A stretch of 64,000 bases of DNA from Mesonia mobilis DSM 19841. Its GTDB lineage: Bacteria > Bacteroidota > Bacteroidia > Flavobacteriales > Flavobacteriaceae. This document shows, one piece after another, positions 25,632 through 34,092 of this stretch (position 1 is its first letter; the number at the start of each line of letters is the position of its first letter). The stretch spans positions 183,705 through 247,704 of the forward strand of contig NZ_KE384013.1 of the NCBI RefSeq assembly GCF_000423405.1. Reading direction: 5' to 3'. The notes below the pieces were generated by a model. It was given only the letters and a program-made list of their open reading frames with translations. It had not been told where the DNA came from and ran no database searches. The translations under genes and the position numbers were made by a program.

Positions 25632-28600
25632 ATGAATAAAAATCTATTATTAATTTTAATGTTTTTGGCTCCATTTGTGTCGATTGCTCAAACGTTTTCG
25701 GTTTCGGGAACTGTTGTTGAAGCAGAGACAGAAATGCCGATGCCGGGAGTAAATGTTTTGGTCAAAAATTCGACTAAAGGTGTAGTTACCGATTTTGATG
25801 GTAATTACACGTTAGACAACCTAGAAGAAGGCGATATAATTGTTTTCTCTTATATAGGTTTCGAAACCCAAGAAGTACCATTTACAAATCAGTCAACTAT
25901 TAATGTTTCGTTACAGCCAGATTCGCAAGCTTTAGATGAAATTGTTTTGGTAGGTTACGGTCAACAAGTAAAGAAGCAAGTGACTGGTTCTGTTTCTACT
26001 GTAGGTGATGAGACCATCGATAATTTAGAGCCTACCAATGCTGCGCAAGCTTTGCAAGGAACAACCTCTGGTGTAAATGTGGCTATGAATGGCGGTGCAC
26101 CGGGATCGAATGCTAATATTCGTATTCGTGGAGTTTCGACCAACGGTCAAAGTAAACCATTAATTATTTTAGATGGTTTTCAATATGAAGGAGGTCTAAA
26201 TTCGATCAACCCGGCAGATATTGAGAGTTTTACCGTTTTAAAAGATGCTCAAGCTGCAATTTACGGAACCATTGGTGCGAACGGAGTAATTTTGATCACA
26301 ACCAAAAAAGGTAGAAAAAATCAAAAAGTTCGTGTGGAATATGAAGGTTATACCGGGATACAACAAACTACTCGAAAATTACCTTTACTTAATGCTAAAG
26401 AGTATGCACTTTATTTAAATGAAGCTTATGCGAATGCAGGTCAAGATGTTCCTTTTACTAATGTAAACGATTTAGGTACAGAAACAGATTGGCAAGATGA
26501 AGTTTTTGATCAGGCGATGATGAGAAGTCATAACCTTTCTTTTCGTGGAGGAGAAGAAAATGTAAGTTATAGTTTAAGTGCTAGTAATTTATATCAAGAA
26601 GGTATTGTATCGCCAAGTAAATCTAATTTTGAACGTAGTACTGCAAAACTTTCACTAGATGTAGATTTGTCTGAAAAAATAAATGTTTCTACTAAACTTT
26701 TCTATAGTAGTGTAGATGTAAAAGATATTAATTCTTTTGCGCTAGGTTCAGTTCTTTTCAATGCTAATAATATTGCGCCAATCATCGATCCAAGTCAAGA
26801 TAATTTAGACGGAACGATCGATTTAGGTAACGAGGTGGTGAATCCGCTAACGCAAACTAGAAATACTTACAATAGTAGTTTAATAGATCGATTAAGTGGT
26901 ACGGTACAGGCAAGTATCGATTATGCAAAAAATCTTAATTTACAAGGACGTATAGGTTTTAACAGTACAAACACAAGACATCGTGATTTTACACCAGAAT
27001 TTAATTATGGTGCCGGTAAAATTTATACGACGCCAACAAGTTCTGTTACCTTAGGTAAAATTAACGATTACGATTATACGTTCGATTTATTCAATACATA
27101 TGAAAATACTTTTGGTGAAAATCATGATGTAACCTTTTTATTAGGAGCCACTGTTTATCAAACTAAAGGTGAAGGACTTTATGGGAGTAGAAATGATGTT
27201 AATGCTAATAGTTGGGATTTTGCAGACCTAAGTTCTGCTACCGGTGTAGGAGAAGATCAAACCAATAGTTCTTATTCATATGTTGTAAGAAGATTGTCAT
27301 ACTTCGGTAGGTTACAGTATAGCTTTAAAGATAAGTTTCTATTCTCGGCGATGTTAAGAAGGGATGCATCTACTCAATTCGGTCCTAGCAATAGAGTAGG
27401 GTATTTCCCATCTGTAACTGCTGGTTATGTACTTTCTGAAGAGGATTTTTTCGATTCAGATTTCTTCAATCTATTTAAGGTAAGAGGTAGTTATGGGGTT
27501 TTGGGTAATGATCAGTTTGGCTCTTTTCAATACCTAGCCTTGTTGAATGGTGAAGCTACTTATGTTTTAGGTCCAGATCAGTCGTTAGTTAATGGTAATG
27601 CTTTGGGAGTGCTAGCAAATCAAGATCTACAATGGGAAGAAGCTAAAAAACTAGATGTAGGGGTTGATATTGAATTTTTAGAAAATAAATTCTCGATCGT
27701 TGCCGATTATTTTCATAACAGAAGAGATAACCTGTTAATTCCAGATATTGGAGTTTCTGGTATTTATGGTACGGGAGCTCCGGGAGCAGGAAGTCCTACG
27801 ATAAATGCAGGAGAAGTAGTAAATAAAGGATGGGAATTTGCGTTGAATTTTAATGAAAAAGTTTCTGAAGATTTTTCTCTCTCTGCCAACTACAATATAA
27901 GCTTTTTAGATAATGAAGTGACTGAAGTACAGAATGGTTTAGGCTACTTAGAAGGTGGTGGTTTTGGCGTAGGTCAACCGGCTCCTTCAAGAATGGAAGT
28001 TGGCTTCCCAATGGGGTATTTTTACGGTTATCAAACCAACGGAATTTTTCAAACTCAAGAAGAAGTAAATGCGCATCCATCTCAAGGAGCTCTTGGTGCA
28101 GAAGCACAACCGGGAGATATTCGCTTTGTTGATATTAACGGAGATGGAGTGATCGATGAAAACGATAGAACCAACTTAGGAGATCCTATTCCTGAGGTTA
28201 CTATGGGATTCAACTTACAAGTTAATTATAAGAATTTTGATTTGTCAGCTTATTCATTTGCAAGTTTAGGGCAAGAGATCGTGAGAAATTACGAGAGAAA
28301 TCAACCTAATGTAAACAGAATGCGTTACCGATTAGATCGTTGGACGGGTCCGGGAACCAGTAACAGCGTACCAAGAGCAACTGTAGCTTCAACTTCTAAC
28401 AACGCGTTTTCAGACTTTTTTGTCGAAGATGGTTCTTTCTTAAGAATTCAGGCAGTGACTTTAGGTTATACTATTCCGAAGGAAGTAACAGAAAAAATTT
28501 ACTTAGATAAATTTAGAGTTTACGGTAAAGTAGATAACATATACACATTTACAAAATATATGGGTTACGATCCTACTGCTTCAACAGGAGATCCAATTGG

Positions 28601-28670
28601 TCAAGGGATCGATTACGGTTTTTATCCGTTGCCAAGAACATTTTCTATTGGTATAAACCTTCAATTCTAA
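25632..28670 (+). CDS. SusC-like TonB-dependent receptor
   Basis: A 1012-aa outer-membrane transporter that imports oligosaccharides with energy from TonB. It has a signal peptide (LLILMFLAPFVSIAQ), a carboxypeptidase-regulatory-like domain (VSGTVVEAETEMPMPGVNVL, about 23-105), a plug (QQVKKQVTGSVSTV ... NIRIRGVSTNG ... LIILDGF) and a 22-strand barrel ending in the aromatic INLQF. The gene is followed 9 bp later by its SusD partner. The substrate, beta-1,3-glucan oligosaccharides, is inferred from the GH16 and GH3 neighbours. Confidence 0.96.
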   Translation: MNKNLLLILMFLAPFVSIAQTFSVSGTVVEAETEMPMPGVNVLVKNSTKGVVTDFDGNYTLDNLEEGDIIVFSYIGFETQEVPFTNQSTINVSLQPDSQALDEIVLVGYGQQVKKQVTGSVSTVGDETIDNLEPTNAAQALQGTTSGVNVAMNGGAPGSNANIRIRGVSTNGQSKPLIILDGFQYEGGLNSINPADIESFTVLKDAQAAIYGTIGANGVILITTKKGRKNQKVRVEYEGYTGIQQTTRKLPLLNAKEYALYLNEAYANAGQDVPFTNVNDLGTETDWQDEVFDQAMMRSHNLSFRGGEENVSYSLSASNLYQEGIVSPSKSNFERSTAKLSLDVDLSEKINVSTKLFYSSVDVKDINSFALGSVLFNANNIAPIIDPSQDNLDGTIDLGNEVVNPLTQTRNTYNSSLIDRLSGTVQASIDYAKNLNLQGRIGFNSTNTRHRDFTPEFNYGAGKIYTTPTSSVTLGKINDYDYTFDLFNTYENTFGENHDVTFLLGATVYQTKGEGLYGSRNDVNANSWDFADLSSATGVGEDQTNSSYSYVVRRLSYFGRLQYSFKDKFLFSAMLRRDASTQFGPSNRVGYFPSVTAGYVLSEEDFFDSDFFNLFKVRGSYGVLGNDQFGSFQYLALLNGEATYVLGPDQSLVNGNALGVLANQDLQWEEAKKLDVGVDIEFLENKFSIVADYFHNRRDNLLIPDIGVSGIYGTGAPGAGSPTINAGEVVNKGWEFALNFNEKVSEDFSLSANYNISFLDNEVTEVQNGLGYLEGGGFGVGQPAPSRMEVGFPMGYFYGYQTNGIFQTQEEVNAHPSQGALGAEAQPGDIRFVDINGDGVIDENDRTNLGDPIPEVTMGFNLQVNYKNFDLSAYSFASLGQEIVRNYERNQPNVNRMRYRLDRWTGPGTSNSVPRATVASTSNNAFSDFFVEDGSFLRIQAVTLGYTIPKEVTEKIYLDKFRVYGKVDNIYTFTKYMGYDPTASTGDPIGQGIDYGFYPLPRTFSIGINLQF

Positions 28671-28679
28671 AAAAAAATA

Positions 28680-30176
28680 ATGATGAGAAAATTAAATAAT
28701 AAAATTGTAGCATTCGTTGTGGCAACACTAGCTTTAGTGAGTTGTTCAGACGATTTTACAGAAGTAAATCCTCCTTACGGGATTAATTCAGAATCATATT
28801 TTGCTGCAGAAGATGATTATTACAATGCATTAATTGGTGCTTACGATGTTTTACAATCGACTTACGTTAATGTGATTTTAGGTGAAATAGCCTCAGATAA
28901 CGCAAATGCAGGTGGTGAAAGCGCAAATGATGTTGTGGGTTGGCAACAAGTAGACCGTATGCAGCATACGCCAATAAATGATAATTTAGACGATATCTGG
29001 GATTGGAACTTTGCGGGTGTACAAAGAGCAGCATTTATCATTCAAAATGAAGATAAAATCGATTTTGATGGGAAAGCGCAAATTATTGCCGAAGCTCGAT
29101 TCTTAAGAGCCTATTTTAATTTTGAATTATTAAAATGGTTTGGTCCAATACCAATTAAACCAGAGGGACAATTTGTGTTGGGCGATGTTACCTCTTTTCC
29201 TAGATCTCCAGAAGAAGAAGTATATGCTTTTATTGAAGAAGATCTCACTATTGCGATCGAAAACTTAGCAGCAGTAGCTCCGGAAGTAGGAAGAGCCACA
29301 AAAGGTTCTGCACAAGCTTTATTAGGTAAAGTCTATTTATATGAAGAAAATTTTGCCGGTGCCGCAGCGCAATTACAAGAAGTAATTAACTCTGGTCAAT
29401 ATCATTTATATGGTACAGAAGCAGACGAGAACTATGAAAATCTGTTTGAATATATGGCAGAAAACGGACCAGAATCTGTTTTTGAAATTCAATATACCGG
29501 AGCAGAAGGAGCAGGTTTCGAATGTTTACAATGTAGTGAAGGTAATGTGATGGTTGGTTTTAGTGGAATAAGAGGTTATAGTGGTCCGGTTTTCGAATCA
29601 GGTTACGGTTTCAATTTACCAACAGAAGAAGCTTTGAATTCTTTTGAAAGTGGAGATGCAAGACAAGAAGTGACAGTTCTCGATATCGAAGCTTGGGCAA
29701 GTGCTAATAGCGAGGTAACCTATAATATCGGGAATCAAGACCCAAATACTGGCCATACAGGTTATTATAACAGAAAATATTTACCAAGGCAGAGTGAAAA
29801 TCTAGGAGATGCAAACCTTACGCAGCCTAATAACTATCGAGCTATTCGTTATGCAGATGTATTATTAATGGCTGCAGAAGCAATGGTGAGAGGTAATTTA
29901 GATGAAGGTCAAGCACGTAATTACCTAAATATGGTAAGAAATCGCGCCGGTTTAGATAACGTAGATTCTAGTGGAAACGCTTTATTAGAAGATATCTATG
30001 CAGATAGAAGATCAGAAATGATGGGTGAAGGTCACCGTTTCTTCGATTTAGTTCGTACAGGTCGTGCCGCAGAAAACATTGATGGGTTTACAGCAGGTAA
30101 ACACGAAGTTTTCCCTATTCCTTTAGAAGAGATGCAATTTGCCAATGGAAATTGGGAGCAAAATTCAGGATACTAA
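28680..30176 (+). CDS. SusD-like glycan-binding lipoprotein
   Basis: A 498-aa RagB/SusD family surface lipoprotein acting as the lid on the SusC barrel. The lipobox is LALVSC at the N-terminus. TPR-like helices follow (IIAEARFLRAYFNFELLKWFG is the classic SusD segment), then RYADVLLMAAEAMVR, YLNMVRNRAGL and the C-terminal DRRSEMMGEGHRFFDLVRTG. The start may be either of two adjacent ATG codons (28680 or 28683). It is in one unit with susC and the PKD lipoprotein. Confidence 0.96.
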   Translation: MMRKLNNKIVAFVVATLALVSCSDDFTEVNPPYGINSESYFAAEDDYYNALIGAYDVLQSTYVNVILGEIASDNANAGGESANDVVGWQQVDRMQHTPINDNLDDIWDWNFAGVQRAAFIIQNEDKIDFDGKAQIIAEARFLRAYFNFELLKWFGPIPIKPEGQFVLGDVTSFPRSPEEEVYAFIEEDLTIAIENLAAVAPEVGRATKGSAQALLGKVYLYEENFAGAAAQLQEVINSGQYHLYGTEADENYENLFEYMAENGPESVFEIQYTGAEGAGFECLQCSEGNVMVGFSGIRGYSGPVFESGYGFNLPTEEALNSFESGDARQEVTVLDIEAWASANSEVTYNIGNQDPNTGHTGYYNRKYLPRQSENLGDANLTQPNNYRAIRYADVLLMAAEAMVRGNLDEGQARNYLNMVRNRAGLDNVDSSGNALLEDIYADRRSEMMGEGHRFFDLVRTGRAAENIDGFTAGKHEVFPIPLEEMQFANGNWEQNSGY

Positions 30177-30180
30177 AAAT

Positions 30181-32295
30181 ATGAATATGAAAAATAAAAT
30201 TCAATACCTATTATTCAGTTTGTTGTTTATTGCAATAGCAGGCTGTTCAGACGATGATGGTTTAGATACAGTAACCAGTAGTGAGCCTACCAATATTTCG
30301 GTCGATTTTAATATTGAGCAAGATAATTCAGGAGAAGTTACGCTGTATCCGAGTGCAGAAAACGCCAATTCATTTGTGATCAATTATGGTGATGGCAGTG
30401 AAATTTCAGAAGAAATAGCGACGGGAGATAATGTGATGCATACCTATGAAGAAGGTACCTATCAAGTAGAAGTTACAGCAATGAATTTAGCGGGAGAAAC
30501 GGCTAGCATTACACAAACTTTAGAGGTTTCTTTTAGAGCTCCTGAAAATTTAGACGTTACCATTACCAAAGATGCAAGTAATCCTTTTATCGTAAACGTA
30601 ACTGCTAGTGCAGATTATGCTGCAGCTTTCGAAGTTTATTTTGGTGATGTTACCGATGAAGACCCAACAATGATGATGATAGGTGAAACCTTAACACACG
30701 AATATGCAAATATTGGAAGTTATACAATTACAGTAATAGCATTGAGTGGTGGTGAAGAAACTACAACCTACACAGAAGTCGTAGAAATTGTAGACCCTTT
30801 ATTATTACCGGTAACATTTGAATCTCAAACCGTAGCTTACACATTTTACAATTTTGGAGGTGGTGAAGGCGCAGGAGTTCCAACGGTTGCAAACCCAGCT
30901 TCAGATGCGGTAAATGATAGTCAAAATGTAGGAGCTTATACAAAAGTAGCAGGTGCTGAAACTTGGGCTGGTACGGTAACGACCTTAAATGAGCCGATCG
31001 ATTTTACATCGACAACCACAATGGCGATCGATGTATATTCTCCGGCAGCGGGTGTTCCGGTTCTTTTCAAAATTGAAGATACTGACGATGCAGAAAATAA
31101 TTTCGTAGAAGTTCAAGCTACAACAACTGTAGCAAATCAATGGGAAACTTTAGTGTTCGATTTTTCTGTGATCGATGCAAGTTTAACTTACGAAAACTTA
31201 GTTTTATTCTTCAATTATGAAATTGCTGGAACAGGTGAGACCTATTATTTCGATAATATTAGAATGTACAATCCTGTGTTCTTAGAATTACCGATTACTT
31301 TCGATGATCCTGCGGTTAATTATACATTTACCACATTTAATGGAGCAAGTTATAATGTAATTCAAAATCCAGATTTAAGCGGAAGCAATACCGATCAAAA
31401 TTTAGTGGGAGAAATTGTGAATGCTGGAGTAAACTGGGAAGGTGGTTCTTTTAATTTAGGAGTTCCGGTAGATTTTAGTTCAAGTGATAAAACCATAACT
31501 ATGGACTTTTGGGCAAATATTCCGGTTTCCATCTTATTGAAATTTGAAGGAGGCGTTAACGGTGAACGTGAAAATGAAGTAACAGTGAACCATACCGGTT
31601 CTGGTTGGGAAGAAATTAGCTTCGATTTTGCCAACGATGCCGTTAAAAGTTATATTAATGGTAATCAAGGTGTAGGAGATCCTTTTGTGCCAACAGGTCA
31701 ATATTCTACGATGACAATTTTTGTAGATGGCGCAGGTACAACCGCTGGTTCTTTTTATGTGGATAATATTTCAAAAGAAGGAGCAGGAGCATCAAATCAG
31801 CCAACATCTGGAGCTCCAGATCCTCAATTACCGGCATCAGATGTGATCTCTATGTTCTCAGATGTTTATAACGATGTTCCGGTTGCTACTTGGGCAGCAA
31901 GTTGGTCAGATGCTACTTATGCAGAAGTATCAATTGCAGGTAATCCAACAAAAAAATATTCAGCATTAGATTATGTAGGTATAGAAACACCTTCGCCTTA
32001 TTTAGATGCGAGTTCAATGACGCATTTTCATACAGATGTCTGGACGGCAGATGCTACTCAAATTAGAATTAAATTAGTAGATTTTGGTGCCGATGGTGCA
32101 TATGGTGGTGGTGATGATGTTGAACACGAAGTGGCCATAGATAATTTTAATCAAGGTGAATGGATTCAATTAGATATTCCGTTATCAGATTTTACAAATC
32201 TTACGACTACTGGGCACATCGGTCAGTTAATTTATTCTGGTAATCCAACTGGTGCTCATACGATATATGTAGATAACATATATTTTCATAATTAA
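30181..32295 (+). CDS. PKD-domain surface glycan-binding lipoprotein
   Basis: About 704 aa with a lipobox (FIAIAGC) just after a short signal. Residues about 30-205 hold two PKD-like Ig folds (e.g. SFVINYGDGSEIS, HTYEEGTYQVEVTA). Three jelly-roll, carbohydrate-binding-like modules follow: about 220-370 and 375-535 are related to each other (ITFDDPAVNYTF, YYFDNIRMYN, FYVDNISKE), and 575-704 ends in TIYVDNIYFHN. No catalytic domain is present. The position after susD is that of a SusE/F-type surface glycan-binding protein, presumably for laminarin. The start at 30181 (or 30187) is chosen because it lies just beyond the SusD stop. Confidence 0.88.
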   Translation: MNMKNKIQYLLFSLLFIAIAGCSDDDGLDTVTSSEPTNISVDFNIEQDNSGEVTLYPSAENANSFVINYGDGSEISEEIATGDNVMHTYEEGTYQVEVTAMNLAGETASITQTLEVSFRAPENLDVTITKDASNPFIVNVTASADYAAAFEVYFGDVTDEDPTMMMIGETLTHEYANIGSYTITVIALSGGEETTTYTEVVEIVDPLLLPVTFESQTVAYTFYNFGGGEGAGVPTVANPASDAVNDSQNVGAYTKVAGAETWAGTVTTLNEPIDFTSTTTMAIDVYSPAAGVPVLFKIEDTDDAENNFVEVQATTTVANQWETLVFDFSVIDASLTYENLVLFFNYEIAGTGETYYFDNIRMYNPVFLELPITFDDPAVNYTFTTFNGASYNVIQNPDLSGSNTDQNLVGEIVNAGVNWEGGSFNLGVPVDFSSSDKTITMDFWANIPVSILLKFEGGVNGERENEVTVNHTGSGWEEISFDFANDAVKSYINGNQGVGDPFVPTGQYSTMTIFVDGAGTTAGSFYVDNISKEGAGASNQPTSGAPDPQLPASDVISMFSDVYNDVPVATWAASWSDATYAEVSIAGNPTKKYSALDYVGIETPSPYLDASSMTHFHTDVWTADATQIRIKLVDFGADGAYGGGDDVEHEVAIDNFNQGEWIQLDIPLSDFTNLTTTGHIGQLIYSGNPTGAHTIYVDNIYFHN

Positions 32296-32311
32296 TTAAA
32301 ACTCAATAGAG

Positions 32312-34006
32312 ATGAAAAATATATATAAACTAAGTTTTTTAATGTTGTTTTCGCTGGCTGCGTTATATAGCTGTCAAGAAGACGATCAAGAATTTGGTGA
32401 GGTGGTTGCCCCAACAAATTTAACCTTAGATGCAACTGTTTTAAATACATCTGCGGAGTTTCCTAATGGTGATGGTGGTGGTTTGGTAAGCTTTACGGCA
32501 AGTGCAGACGATGTGATCACTTTTGAATATCGTTTTGATGATGGTACTTCTTCAACAATAACGAGCGGAGAGATTACGCATCCATTTACAAGAACAGGAA
32601 CGAACACCTATAATGTAACGGTAATTGCAAAAGGAACTGGCGGAGCTAGTTCTAGTACAACAAAAGAAGTGACTGTGTTTACTTCTTTCGACGATCCTGT
32701 TTCTAAAATGGGATTAACAGGAGCAAATCAAGCTTACCTAGATGGTACAGAAGGACCTTATGCGGGAGTAGAAGGAGATTCAATTCCAACAAAAGTTTGG
32801 AGAATTGCAGATGCGATGCCGGGACACTTATCTTTAGGTCCGGCAGAAAGTACCGAGCCTATTTGGTATTCTGCAGCTCCTTTTGAAAAAGAAGGTGGTT
32901 GTTTTTATGATGACAGAATTAGTTTTGCACTTAATCTAGATGGTGATATTATTTTTGAACACGATAATAACGGTCAAACATTTTTTAATACCAATTATTT
33001 AAATGTTGGAGGAGGTACAAATGGAACTGGCGATGAGTGTTTTGATTTTGATACCTCTGGAGAAAAGTCGGTAAGTCTTGCAGCTGCAAATTCAATTTTC
33101 CCGGAAGATGCTACAACAGGAACTCAAATGATTATTTCAGATGGCGGTTTTATGAGCTACTACTTAGGAACAAATAACGGCTATGAAATTTTAGAAATTA
33201 CTGATGATTATTTGTACATAAGAACCATTTCTGGAGCAAATCCTGCTGAAGCTTGGTATTTAAAACTTACTGCGGAAGGTGATAGCCCTTTTGAAACAGA
33301 ATTTCCGGGAGATTCAGAAGAAGAAGCGGCTTGGTCTCAAGAATTTGAAGGTTCTTCTTTAGATACCAGTATTTGGAATTACGAAATTGGGAATGGTGAT
33401 AATGGTTGGGGTAATGGTGAAGCTCAATATTACACCGATCAAAATACAGAAGTAAGTAACGGGACTTTAAAAATTAATGCGATTGCAGAACCGACTAATG
33501 GTTACAATTATTCTTCTGCAAGAATAACAACGCAAGATAATTTTGAATTTCAATATGGTAGAATTGAAGTGAGAGCTAAACTTCCATCAGCTGGTGGGAC
33601 TTGGCCGGCAATCTGGATGTTAGGTTCGACTTTTGATACTGAAGGATGGCCAAACTGTGGTGAAATCGATATTATGGAACACGTAGGTAATGAGTTAGGA
33701 GAAGTTTTAGGAACTTTACATTTCCCGGGTAATTCTGGAGGTGATGCGGTTTCTCAAGGAACCAACGTAGAAAATGTGGCGACAGAATTTCATAAATATA
33801 CGATGGAGTGGACCGAAGATCACATTGTTTTCCTAGTTGATGGAGAGGTTTACCATGAGTTTACCAATATGGCAGGAACACCATTTGTAGATCACGAATT
33901 TTTCTTGATCCTGAATGTAGCGATGGGCGGAACTTTAGGAGGAACTATCGATCCGGCGTTTACACAAGATACAATGGAAATTGATTACGTTCGAGTATAT
34001 CAATAA
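32312..34006 (+). CDS. GH16 endo-beta-1,3-glucanase lipoprotein with PKD and binding domain
   Basis: A 564-aa surface lipoprotein (lipobox LAALYSC). Residues about 30-130 form a PKD-like domain, about 130-325 a SusE/F-like glycan-binding domain (PTKVWRIADAMPGHLSLGP, YLYIRTISGANPAEAWYLKL), and about 335-564 a GH16 catalytic domain. The retaining active site is GEIDIMEHVG (about 450), the ExDxxE form with the extra Met that is characteristic of laminarinases and lichenases; WPAIWMLG precedes it. It would cut beta-1,3-glucan at the cell surface before SusCD uptake. The fusion of a binding protein with GH16 is noteworthy. Confidence 0.94.
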   Translation: MKNIYKLSFLMLFSLAALYSCQEDDQEFGEVVAPTNLTLDATVLNTSAEFPNGDGGGLVSFTASADDVITFEYRFDDGTSSTITSGEITHPFTRTGTNTYNVTVIAKGTGGASSSTTKEVTVFTSFDDPVSKMGLTGANQAYLDGTEGPYAGVEGDSIPTKVWRIADAMPGHLSLGPAESTEPIWYSAAPFEKEGGCFYDDRISFALNLDGDIIFEHDNNGQTFFNTNYLNVGGGTNGTGDECFDFDTSGEKSVSLAAANSIFPEDATTGTQMIISDGGFMSYYLGTNNGYEILEITDDYLYIRTISGANPAEAWYLKLTAEGDSPFETEFPGDSEEEAAWSQEFEGSSLDTSIWNYEIGNGDNGWGNGEAQYYTDQNTEVSNGTLKINAIAEPTNGYNYSSARITTQDNFEFQYGRIEVRAKLPSAGGTWPAIWMLGSTFDTEGWPNCGEIDIMEHVGNELGEVLGTLHFPGNSGGDAVSQGTNVENVATEFHKYTMEWTEDHIVFLVDGEVYHEFTNMAGTPFVDHEFFLILNVAMGGTLGGTIDPAFTQDTMEIDYVRVYQ

Positions 34007-34037
34007 TAATAGGTTTGTTTTCATATTTTAAATAGCA

Positions 34038-34075
34038 GAAAAAGGCAGGAGTTGAGTTAAGCCTGCCTTTTTCAT
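34038..34075 (+). terminator. Terminator inside the glycan locus
   Basis: AAAGGCAGG (34041-34049) and CCTGCCTTT (34062-34070) form a 9 bp stem followed by T-runs. It separates susC-susD-PKD-GH16 from GH3-GH16, so the enzymes downstream need readthrough or a second promoter. Confidence 0.85.
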
Positions 34076-34092
34076 TTTTATTCAACAAAGAG

